A DNA stretch of 5,473 bases from Caldithrix sp. (GTDB lineage Bacteria > KSB1 > UBA2214 > DYKH01), in NCBI GenBank assembly GCA_020722685.1, contig DYKH01000289.1, positions 1-5,473 on the forward strand, given 5' to 3'. Positions 1-5,422 of this stretch are shown in pieces. Within the stretch, counting starts at the first letter, position 1; every line of letters begins with the position of its first letter. A program made the translations under genes and the position numbers. The notes beneath the pieces are model-generated. The model did not search any database and was not told where the DNA came from. It was given only the letters and a program-made list of their open reading frames with translations.

Positions 1-54
1 TTCACGTGCGGTTCTCGGAGGGGCCGGGAGTGAAACTCTCCCGGTCTACTCAAC
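1..54 (+). mobile_element. 3' end of a group II intron (domain V 3' strand and domain VI)
   Basis: This is the last part of a self-splicing group II intron whose body and any intron-encoded reverse transcriptase lie upstream of the window. The segment ACGTGCGGTTC (4-14) matches the conserved 3' strand of domain V. Positions 18-51 fold as domain VI: GAG 18-20 pairs with CTC 49-51, A48 is bulged, G21-G23 pair with T45-T47 (two as G-U), and CCGGGAG 24-30 pairs with CTCCCGG-type bases 38-44 around a short loop. A48 is the seventh base from the predicted 3' splice site after C54, the usual place of the branch-point adenosine, and the intron ends in the expected AC. Placing the boundary at 54/55 also repairs the transposase frame downstream. 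Intron subclass cannot be assigned from this fragment. Confidence 0.85.
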
Positions 55-500
55 CTTATATCCCTCTTGCCAGAGGTTTCATGTATCTGGTGGCGATCAT
101 CGACTGGTGGAGCCGCTATGTCCTTGCCTGGAAGACATCTACAACGCTGGATACGGCATTCTGTTTGGAGGCGCTGGAAATGGCCCTTGAGTTTGGGAAA
201 CCGGAAATATTCAATAGCGACCAGGGGACTCAGTTTACCAGCAATGCCTTTACCACAAGGGTTAAGGATAGCGGGATTGATATCAGTATGGATGGCCGGG
301 GACGATGCATGGACAACATATTCACGGAGCGCTTGTGGAGATCGCTGAAATATGAGAATGTCTATCTCATGCATTACGAGACAGTCCCCGAGGGAAGACA
401 GGGAATCGACTCCTACTTTGGCTTCTACAACGATGTCCGTCTTCACCAGAAGCTGCAATATCGAACGCCAGCGGAAGTTTATTTTCAAAGAGCGGGTTGA
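55..500 (+). CDS. IS3-family transposase (OrfB, DDE/rve integrase), 3' exon only, interrupted by a group II intron
   Basis: This encodes the C-terminal catalytic part of an IS3-family transposase, which cuts and joins the ends of its insertion sequence. The readable protein starts at the second base of a split Thr codon (55-56), followed by Y-I-P-L-A-R-G-F-M-Y-L. The second catalytic Asp is in the NSDQGTQFTS motif (codon 219-221) and the catalytic Glu is in DNIFTERLW (codon 327-329). They are separated by exactly 35 residues, the D(35)E spacing typical of this family. The C-terminal YNDVRLHQKL and RTPAEVY motifs are intact and the frame ends at TGA 498-500. The first catalytic Asp, in the D-I-T-Y motif, would lie two codons before the join, upstream of the intron and outside the window. 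An ATG at position 6 opens the frame inside intron sequence and is not a credible start. The gene should give a full transposase only if the intron splices. Confidence 0.9.
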
Positions 501-521
501 TGGGCTTTATGGTTTTCGATC

Positions 522-603
522 GGGTTATCCACAACCAAGTCCCCCCGCCCGCCATGCTCCGCGAAAGGGCCACGGGCGGGCAGAACTTGGCTATGGATAA
601 CCC
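522..603. repeat. large imperfect inverted repeat in the IS tail, with DnaA-box-like arms
   Basis: The arms at 522-551 and 573-603 pair over about 30 bases with five mismatches and one bulge, around a loop of about 21 bases. The outer ten bases, GGGTTATCCA against TGGATAACCC, match perfectly, and so do the inner CCCGCCCG and CGGGCGGG. The left arm holds TTATCCACA (525-533), identical to the consensus DnaA box; the right arm carries TTATCCATA on the minus strand (592-600). In RNA this would be a very stable hairpin just after the transposase stop, and it may limit readthrough in or out of the element. It is not followed directly by a T run. Its role is inferred. Confidence 0.7.
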
Positions 604-659
604 TCCGCTCACGAGGATGGGACACATAAATAAAAACAAAAAACCGCCCCAAAGTGTAA

Positions 660-698
660 CTTAACTTTTAGAAAAAATTGTCTTGACAAATGGGTCCA
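660..698. repeat. putative right terminal inverted repeat of the IS3-family element
   Basis: The AT-rich end contains TTGTCTTGACAAATGGGTCCA (from about 678), which closes with CA as expected for this family. It includes TTGACA at 683-688, a consensus -35 hexamer pointing out of the element toward the TRAP operon, as found in the ends of several IS3-family members. I found no convincing -10 hexamer at 16-18 bases from it. The matching left repeat is not in the window, so the extent is approximate and 710 is an alternative end. Confidence 0.5.
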
Positions 699-959
699 CC
701 TTATGGTCCATTCTTCCGGGTCATTCTCATACAAGGGTTTCGATAGTTGAAACAAAGTAGGTGTATCTTTCCGTTTTTCAGAGCGCGTTTGCCTGATTGG
801 GTTGGCGTCGGTCTTCGTTGATTTGGGCTGAGCTGCGGCATTCAGAGATTGGAATCTTATGGAAAGAGGATTTTGCCATATCTTTTCAGCCCAAACCGAT
901 TGAAAAGGGTTAAAGTCCGTGATCCTTGGCAAAATAACTAAAGAAAGGAGTGAGACGTT
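699..959 (+). other. non-coding leader upstream of the TRAP receptor gene
   Basis: No credible gene lies in this interval. The open frame on the opposite strand that spans it also runs through the IS end and into the receptor gene, and it has no recognisable motif. It contains a perfect 10-bp inverted repeat, TTTGGGCTGA (822-831) and TCAGCCCAAA (886-895), and a small dyad AGATT-GG-AATCT (846-857). The operon promoter should be here or in the IS end, but I cannot point to a good -35/-10 pair. The ribosome-binding site of the receptor lies at its end (AGGAG, 946-950). Confidence 0.55.
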
Positions 960-1970
960 ATGAATAGGAATAAAATCGTTTATGTTTTGGTTACTTTTAT
1001 TGTTGCAATCGTTTTTTGTGCAACCAGTGTTCGCGCTGCAAGTACTTTTATCAGCATAGGGACCGGCTCGACCGGAGGGACCTTTTATCCGGTCGGGGTC
1101 ATTCTTGCCAATGTTTTCAACCAAGAATTGCAATCAAAGGGTTATAAATTCACTGCGCAGGCATCCGGGGGAACTACGGAAAACCTCGAAATGATTCGCA
1201 ACAAGGAAATCAAGATGGGGATATGCGGGAGTGTCCCCACGGCGAATGCCTACCAGGGCATCGACAAATATAAGGGGAAAGAAATAAAGCATCTTCGTTA
1301 CGTTACAGCGCTGTGGCCCGAGGCGGTGCAGCTTATGTACCGGAAAGACTCCGGCATCCGTACACTCGGCGACTTCAAAGGCAAAAAGATCGCGGTCGGG
1401 CCGGCCGGAGGCGGGGGGGTGTTTTATCTTCCGATCATCTTGAAGGAATATAACGGCATGACCTTCAAAGATTTTAATGTTCAATATCTGGGATATGGAG
1501 ATTCCGTCCAGGCGCTTCAAAATAGGTTAATCCACGCTTGTTATCTGGCGGCAGGCTTGCCGACATCCGCCGTGTCTCAGATATATGCCGGACAAGCCGA
1601 GGCGGATATGATCCAGTTCTCCGATGATGAGATCAATCGCATTTCGAAAGCGGCGCCCTTTTTCACGAAGATTATCATCCCCAAGGACACCTATCCGAAA
1701 CAGGACAAACCGCTGCAGACAGTCGCCATTAAGTCCGCATTAGTCTGCGACCAGGACGTGGAAGACGGTATCATTTACGCCATGCTGGACGCTTTGTACG
1801 TCAAGCATAATGAAGAGGTCCGCAAACAGCATGGTTCCTTGAGGCTTGTTACTCTCAATGAGGCCGTTAAAGGTCTGACCGGGGCTCCGCTCCATCCCGG
1901 CGCCGTGAAGTTCTACAGAGACAAGGGCCTATCCGTTCCCGATTCTTTGATTCCTTCCGGAATGAAATAA
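960..1970 (+). CDS. TRAP transporter solute receptor, TAXI family, exported
   Basis: This is the periplasmic substrate-binding protein of a tripartite ATP-independent transporter. It captures a solute outside the inner membrane and delivers it to the permease encoded next. The 336-residue length is normal for the family. Residues 1-26 form a Sec signal peptide (basic MNRNK start, hydrophobic core, V-R-A cleavage site). The mature N-terminus carries the TAXI hallmark IGTGSTGGTFYPVG (33-46), followed by TTENLEMIRNKEIKMGI (72-88), LGDFKGKKIAVG (136-147) and a glycine-rich loop, PAGGGGVFY (148-156). Many relatives have a G-S-G-T type sequence in that loop, so ligand contacts may differ. ATG 960 is supported by AGGAG at 946-950, nine bases upstream. 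Characterised TAXI receptors bind glutamate/glutamine or other organic acids; the ligand here is unknown. It is the first gene of an operon with the permease, 73 bases downstream. Confidence 0.93.
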   Translation: MNRNKIVYVLVTFIVAIVFCATSVRAASTFISIGTGSTGGTFYPVGVILANVFNQELQSKGYKFTAQASGGTTENLEMIRNKEIKMGICGSVPTANAYQGIDKYKGKEIKHLRYVTALWPEAVQLMYRKDSGIRTLGDFKGKKIAVGPAGGGGVFYLPIILKEYNGMTFKDFNVQYLGYGDSVQALQNRLIHACYLAAGLPTSAVSQIYAGQAEADMIQFSDDEINRISKAAPFFTKIIIPKDTYPKQDKPLQTVAIKSALVCDQDVEDGIIYAMLDALYVKHNEEVRKQHGSLRLVTLNEAVKGLTGAPLHPGAVKFYRDKGLSVPDSLIPSGMK

Positions 1971-1991
1971 AACCGCTAGAACTCCGTTGGT

Positions 1992-2019
1992 GGGGAGGCG
2001 TGCTGGTCCACGTCTCCCC
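1992..2019 (+). promoter_or_regulatory. hairpin in the receptor-permease intergenic gap
   Basis: GGGGAGGCGTG (1992-2002) pairs with CACGTCTCCCC (2009-2019) over 11 bases, one of them a G-U pair, with a six-base loop. No T run follows, so it is not a standard intrinsic terminator. Hairpins between a binding-protein gene and its permease gene commonly protect the upstream message or lower downstream expression, giving more receptor than permease. The 3' arm contains TCTCC (2013-2017), complementary to GGAGA (2034-2038) in the permease ribosome-binding site, so it could also act as an anti-Shine-Dalgarno when released. That switching role is inference. Confidence 0.65.
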
Positions 2020-2031
2020 CCGGTCGGGGAA

Positions 2032-2037
2032 GAGGAG
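2032..2037 (+). promoter_or_regulatory. ribosome-binding site of the TRAP permease
   Basis: GAGGAG lies six bases before ATG 2044. This decides the start: the frame is open back to a TTG at 1987, but that would run the protein through the intergenic hairpin, has no Shine-Dalgarno sequence of its own, and adds a non-hydrophobic Arg/Pro-rich tail absent from this family. Confidence 0.8.
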
Positions 2038-2043
2038 ATAATC

Positions 2044-3975
2044 ATGTCGGTCAAGCAAACTGTTCCCGTGTCTCTTTCGCCCCAAGACACGGGAACAACG
2101 CAGCAGAACCGTTCCTCTTTTTTTTCGTTTAGAGTATTTTTCCTCATCTTTTGTGTCTTGGTCTCTCTGATACACGTTTATTACAATAGTTTCGGCCTTA
2201 TCGAAGTCGTCCCGAAAAACATGATCCATGTATCCCTGATGATGGGTCTTATCTTCTTAAACAAAAGGGCGAGAAAAAAACATGGTGGAGAAACCCCGTC
2301 CTTTCTGGACTGGGTTTTGTTTATCCTTTCCATCGGCGTAGGAGTCTATTTGCTTGCCTCTTCACGCAAATGGGTGGAGACACTTCTCACACCGACGACG
2401 ATGGACAAGATATATGGTTTGGTATTCATCCTTCTCGTCATTGAAGCATCCAGAAGAACCGTCGGTTGGATTCTTACGTCGATAGGCGTGGTTTTTCTTG
2501 TTTATACGTATATCGGTCCGTGGTGCCCGGGGATTTTGGGGCATTCCGGTTTTTCTTTAACCAGAATAATGGTCCGGATGACGATGACTTCCGAAGGGAT
2601 CCTCGGTGTGGCGGCGATGGTCTCGGCTTCCTATATCTTTATGTTTATTCTTTTTGCGAGTTTTCTGCAGGCCACGAAGGCGGCGGATTTTTTTAACGAC
2701 CTGGCATCTTCCGTTGCCGGCGGAACACGGGGGGGACCGGCAAAAGTGGCGGTCATTGCGAGCGCTCTTTGTGGAACAATCTCAGGAAGTTCTCAGGCAA
2801 ACGTCGCCACAACGGGCACCTTTACGATTCCGCTCATGATCCGAACAGGGTTCAAGCCCTATTTTGCCGGAGCGGTGGAAGCCATTGCGTCTACCGGGGG
2901 TGTGATTATGCCGCCGATTATGGGTGCAGCCGCCTTTATCATGAGTTCCTATCTCGGAGTTTCGTACAACAAAATCATGCTTGCCGCGGTAACGCCGGCC
3001 TTGCTGTATTACTGGACGATTTTTCACATGGTTGATCTTGGCGCCGCGAAGTGGCACCTTGCGGGATTGCCGAAAGAGCAGCTCCCGAATCCGAAAAATG
3101 TTTTGAAACAGAGGGGGCTGTTGCTTCTTCCCCTCGTGCTGATCATTTTATTCCTCGTGATAGGCTACAGTCCGCTTTTCGCCGCTTTTGTCGGGATCAT
3201 AACCGTTTTGGTGGTCTCGTTTTTCAGAAAAGATACGCGCCTCGGGTTTAGGGAAATCATCGACGCTCTTGCGGAAGGCGCGGTGAACAGCGCGACCATC
3301 GCGATACTTTGCGCCGTCATCGGGTTTGTTATCGCCTCCGTAAGCATGACCGGCATCGGCCAAACGATAGGCTCAAGCATCGTGAGCTGGTCCGGGGCGA
3401 AAATCTGGTTGACCGGGATACTGTGCATGATAACCGCGGTCATTCTGGGCATGGGGTTGCCCGGACCGGCGTGTTATATCATCACCGCCACTGTCGCCGC
3501 TCCTTCGCTTATCTCTATTGGAATCACGGAGCTCGGCGCCCATTTTTTCGCCTTTTACTTTGGGACGATGTCCGCCGTCATACCGCCGGTCGCGCTGACA
3601 TCTTTCACCGCGGCGGCGATAGCAAAGGCCAATCCCACAAAGGTCGCCTTCACCGGTCTTTTTGTGGGAAGCGCCGGCTTTATACTGCCCTTCCTATGGC
3701 TTTATCATCCCGTCCTTTTGGGGGAGTCTTTCAGCTGGGACAGCTATATTTGGGCCGTTTTCGCCGCGATGGCGGCCCTTTATTCGGTTTCCCTTACAGT
3801 CACGGGATATCGCCAGCAGAAACTGATGATTTTTGAAAGGGTGCTCTTCGGGCTGGCGGCTATTCTGCTGGTCTTTCCTCAAACCGTTGTCCAATCCGTC
3901 GGCCTGGCGGTTTTTGGATCCGGCGTTCTCTTGCATTATTTCCGTTATAAGGCCGTCAGGCATCGAAAATCATAA
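2044..3975 (+). CDS. TRAP transporter fused permease, 4TM/12TM (DctQ-DctM type), TAXI-associated
   Basis: This 643-residue inner-membrane protein moves the solute supplied by the TAXI receptor, driven by an ion gradient. It fuses the small DctQ-like subunit to the large DctM-like subunit, the usual arrangement in TAXI systems. Hydrophobic segments near 30-50, 60-72, 88-105 and 122-158 form the small-subunit part. The large part carries family signatures: ALCGTISGSSQANVATTG (241-258), GGVIMPPIMGAAAF (285-298), ILGMGLPGPACYI (467-479) and FGTMSAVIPPVALTSF (506-521). The third signature usually reads GMGLPTTAAY, so the T-T-A-A to G-P-A-C change is unusual. A hydrophobic tail and a basic end (RHRKS) close the protein. 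No signal peptide is needed. It follows the receptor in one operon and its first codons contain a strong hairpin. The substrate cannot be read from the sequence. Confidence 0.93.
   Translation: MSVKQTVPVSLSPQDTGTTQQNRSSFFSFRVFFLIFCVLVSLIHVYYNSFGLIEVVPKNMIHVSLMMGLIFLNKRARKKHGGETPSFLDWVLFILSIGVGVYLLASSRKWVETLLTPTTMDKIYGLVFILLVIEASRRTVGWILTSIGVVFLVYTYIGPWCPGILGHSGFSLTRIMVRMTMTSEGILGVAAMVSASYIFMFILFASFLQATKAADFFNDLASSVAGGTRGGPAKVAVIASALCGTISGSSQANVATTGTFTIPLMIRTGFKPYFAGAVEAIASTGGVIMPPIMGAAAFIMSSYLGVSYNKIMLAAVTPALLYYWTIFHMVDLGAAKWHLAGLPKEQLPNPKNVLKQRGLLLLPLVLIILFLVIGYSPLFAAFVGIITVLVVSFFRKDTRLGFREIIDALAEGAVNSATIAILCAVIGFVIASVSMTGIGQTIGSSIVSWSGAKIWLTGILCMITAVILGMGLPGPACYIITATVAAPSLISIGITELGAHFFAFYFGTMSAVIPPVALTSFTAAAIAKANPTKVAFTGLFVGSAGFILPFLWLYHPVLLGESFSWDSYIWAVFAAMAALYSVSLTVTGYRQQKLMIFERVLFGLAAILLVFPQTVVQSVGLAVFGSGVLLHYFRYKAVRHRKS
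2061..2097. repeat. perfect 13-bp inverted repeat within the first codons of the permease gene
   Basis: TGTTCCCGTGTCT (2061-2073) is exactly complementary to AGACACGGGAACA (2085-2097), with an 11-base loop. It covers codons 6-18 of the permease, a non-membrane N-terminal stretch with little sequence constraint. In mRNA it would sit 17 bases after the start codon, where structure can slow early elongation or affect stability. A T run (2118-2125) follows 20 bases later, too far for a normal terminator. As DNA it could be an operator. Function unknown. Confidence 0.75.
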
Positions 3976-3991
3976 ACTAAGAGGTGCATCC

Positions 3992-4025
3992 TCTGATCCC
4001 ATAAAGCGCGTGGGAGCGGATCAGA
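3992..4025. terminator. possible bidirectional terminator between convergent genes
   Basis: TCTGATCC (3992-3999) pairs perfectly with GGATCAGA (4018-4025), with inner CCA/TGG bases able to extend the stem. It lies in the 82-base gap between the ends of the permease and the amidohydrolase, where a shared terminator is expected. No T run directly follows on either strand. A weaker plus-strand stem, AAATC (4030-4034) with GATTT (4043-4047), is followed two bases later by TTTTT (4050-4054). Either could stop operon transcription; the evidence is modest. Confidence 0.4.
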
Positions 4026-4057
4026 TCGGAAATCTTTCGCCGGATTTAGTTTTTCCG

Positions 4058-5296
4058 CTATCTTTCGACTTCCACGATCCCTTCTTTAATCACGTAGAGG
4101 ATTTTCTCTATATCCTGGAGCAGGGTGATGTCCTTGAGGGGATCCCCCTTAACGACGATGATATCCGCGATCTTCTCTTCCTCGATGGAGCCGATGTCTT
4201 TATTGATCCCGAGACATTCTGCCGCGTATGACGTGCAGGCCATGATTGCCTGCATGGAGGTTAATCCCGCCTCGACAAGTGCGGACAACTCAAACGCGTT
4301 GGTTCCATGGTCGGTGAACGGCATTCCGGCGTCGGATCCCATCGCGTAGCGCACACCAGCTTTGAGCGCCCTGCGAAAACTCTTGAGCCGGTTTCTTCGG
4401 CTTGCCAGGGCTTTTTCTATAATAACGGGCGGAAGGCCGCAGCCGGGTCCCTGTTCTTCAACGTGCTTGCCGTAAGAGAAGGTCGGAATAAGAAAAACAT
4501 GGTTTCGAAGCATCGTTTCGATGTCTTTATCATCAAGACTTGTTCCGTGCTCAAGGGTATCACAGCCCGCAGCCAGGGCAATCTTGACCCCTTTTGAGCC
4601 GTGCGCATGGCAAGAAACAGGAATTCCCTGATTATGAGCCTCTTCTACGGCTACCTTGGCTTCTTCAAAGCTCAGGGCATAGGCGTCAGGGGAGGAGGTC
4701 TCACGAAATGTTCTCCCGGAGGTCAGGATTTTTATGACGTCAACGCCTTGAGCCAGCAGGATTCTAACCGCCTTCCTGACCTCATCCGGGGAATCCATGG
4801 TAAACCTTTCGGAAAAAGCGATCTGGGGCGGGTACACGAGATAATCTGCGCCGGTGGAGAGTATTCTAAAGCCGCTTGCAAACATTCTGGGTCCCTTTAT
4901 GATGTTACTGCGGATGGCGTCCCGCACGGCAAGATCAATAAGATGATCCGCGCCGAGATCCCTGATTGTTGTGAAACCCGCCTTAAGCGTTTTTTCCGCA
5001 TTTTTATAGGCTTTCAATGTTTTGAACGGGACGGTTTCCTTCAGGTTGGAAAGCTCGGTGTCTCCTTTTGTCATGCAGATATGGGTGTGGGTGTCTATAA
5101 GACCCGGCAGAATAGTCAACCCCGATATGTCCAGGAAGCGGGCGTCTCGCGGAAGTTTGGGTGTCTTGCCGGAGGGGTAGATTTTTTTGATCCTTTTTCC
5201 TTCAATGAGAAGAGTGGATAGTTGGGGTTCGCTTCCTAAACCGTCAATCACTTTCCCCCCTGAAAGAACCAGTAGCTTCTTTTGATTTCCTTGCAT
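4058..5296 (-). CDS. metal-dependent amidohydrolase, imidazolonepropionase-like / Xaa-Pro dipeptidase-like
   Basis: This 412-residue enzyme belongs to the amidohydrolase superfamily, which uses one or two metal ions to hydrolyse amide, peptide or ring C-N bonds. An N-terminal beta segment (VIDGLG, TLLIEGKRIKKI) leads into the TIM barrel at LPGLIDTHTHI, with metal-ligand pair H70 and H72. Next come GFTTIRDLG (107-115), K189 in VDVIKILTSG as the likely carboxylated bridging lysine, SCHAHG (228-233) and TLEHGTSL (247-254) with further His ligands, and D322 in GSDAGMP as the catalytic acid. The C-terminus (GSIEEEKIADIIVVKGDPL) closes the barrel, so the enzyme looks complete. There is no signal peptide, indicating a cytoplasmic enzyme. 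ATG 5296 follows GAGG (5303-5306) by six bases; the stop is TAG. Characterised relatives remove Arg/Lys or Pro residues from small peptides or act on imidazolonepropionate; the substrate here is not determined. It is convergent with the TRAP operon, not part of it. Confidence 0.92.
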   Translation of the reverse strand: MQGNQKKLLVLSGGKVIDGLGSEPQLSTLLIEGKRIKKIYPSGKTPKLPRDARFLDISGLTILPGLIDTHTHICMTKGDTELSNLKETVPFKTLKAYKNAEKTLKAGFTTIRDLGADHLIDLAVRDAIRSNIIKGPRMFASGFRILSTGADYLVYPPQIAFSERFTMDSPDEVRKAVRILLAQGVDVIKILTSGRTFRETSSPDAYALSFEEAKVAVEEAHNQGIPVSCHAHGSKGVKIALAAGCDTLEHGTSLDDKDIETMLRNHVFLIPTFSYGKHVEEQGPGCGLPPVIIEKALASRRNRLKSFRRALKAGVRYAMGSDAGMPFTDHGTNAFELSALVEAGLTSMQAIMACTSYAAECLGINKDIGSIEEEKIADIIVVKGDPLKDITLLQDIEKILYVIKEGIVEVER

Positions 5297-5319
5297 ATTT
5301 TACCTCGCAGTTTTACAAT

Positions 5320-5349
5320 ATAATAGGTTTTATGATTTACTATAACCAA
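5320..5349 (-). promoter_or_regulatory. possible second promoter of the amidohydrolase gene
   Basis: On the minus strand TTGGTT (5344-5349) and TATTAT (5320-5325) are 18 bases apart. Transcription would begin near 5313 and give a very short leader before the ribosome-binding site. The stretch is AT-rich, so chance matches are easy and this is weaker than the upstream promoter. Confidence 0.3.
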
Positions 5350-5363
5350 TTTCTTTCATATTT

Positions 5364-5402
5364 GATTATCTTTAAGCCGCTCCATTTGTCAAGATAATCT
5401 TG
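5364..5402. promoter_or_regulatory. operator-like inverted repeats over the amidohydrolase promoter
   Basis: GATTATCTT (5364-5372) and AAGATAATC (5391-5399) are perfect 9-bp inverted half-sites. The second is also part of a 13-base palindrome, CAAGAT-A-ATCTTG (5390-5402). One half-site covers the -10 hexamer and the other overlaps the -35, so a bound dimer or tetramer would block RNA polymerase. The regulator is not in the window and its family cannot be inferred. Confidence 0.5.
5365..5392 (-). promoter_or_regulatory. sigma-70-type promoter of the amidohydrolase gene
   Basis: On the minus strand a perfect -35 hexamer TTGACA (5387-5392) is followed 16 bases later by GATAAT (5365-5370), five of six matches to the -10 consensus. 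The predicted start near 5358 gives a leader of roughly 60 bases. Both hexamers overlap inverted-repeat half-sites, which suggests a repressor. Confidence 0.6.
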
Positions 5403-5422
5403 TTGAAATGTCAGTAAGATTC

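Larger units (their letters stand above)
55..698 (+). mobile_element. right-hand part of an IS3-family insertion sequence
   Basis: The element consists of the transposase 3' exon, a long 3' non-coding tail with a large hairpin, and a terminal region ending in GGGTCCA. IS3-family elements end in CA, and a TGGACC-type terminus at the opposite strand fits the family. I place the end at 698. A second copy of GGTCCA at 705-710 makes 710 an alternative end. The left part of the element and its target duplication are outside the window, so the boundary cannot be confirmed here. Confidence 0.65.

Noticed and set aside
683..711. Complete outward promoter from the IS end
   Set aside because: TTGACA is perfect, but the hexamers at 16-18 bases spacing (around 705-711) do not resemble a -10 box.
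699..959. Sigma-54 promoter or a known riboswitch upstream of the receptor
   Set aside because: No GG-N10-GC arrangement of adequate quality and no recognisable riboswitch core was found.
609..1133. 174-residue open frame on the minus strand across the IS end, leader and receptor start
   Set aside because: It overlaps the IS terminus and the receptor signal peptide antisense, has low-complexity polar composition and no recognisable motif.
1987..2043. TTG-initiated extension of the permease by 19 residues
   Set aside because: It would start inside the region of the intergenic hairpin without a Shine-Dalgarno sequence, whereas ATG 2044 has GAGGAG at ideal spacing.
2085..2125. Intrinsic terminator from the 13-bp repeat plus the T8 run in the permease start
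   Set aside because: The T run begins 20 bases after the stem, too far for intrinsic termination, and lies within an intact coding sequence.
3309..3836. 175-residue open frame inside the permease in another frame
   Set aside because: Its His/Arg-rich translation is typical of an out-of-frame reading of a membrane protein gene; the permease frame carries all the conserved motifs.
4601..5221. 206-residue open frame on the plus strand, antisense to the amidohydrolase
   Set aside because: It mirrors a gene with an intact set of family motifs, and its translation has no domain resemblance or good ribosome-binding site.
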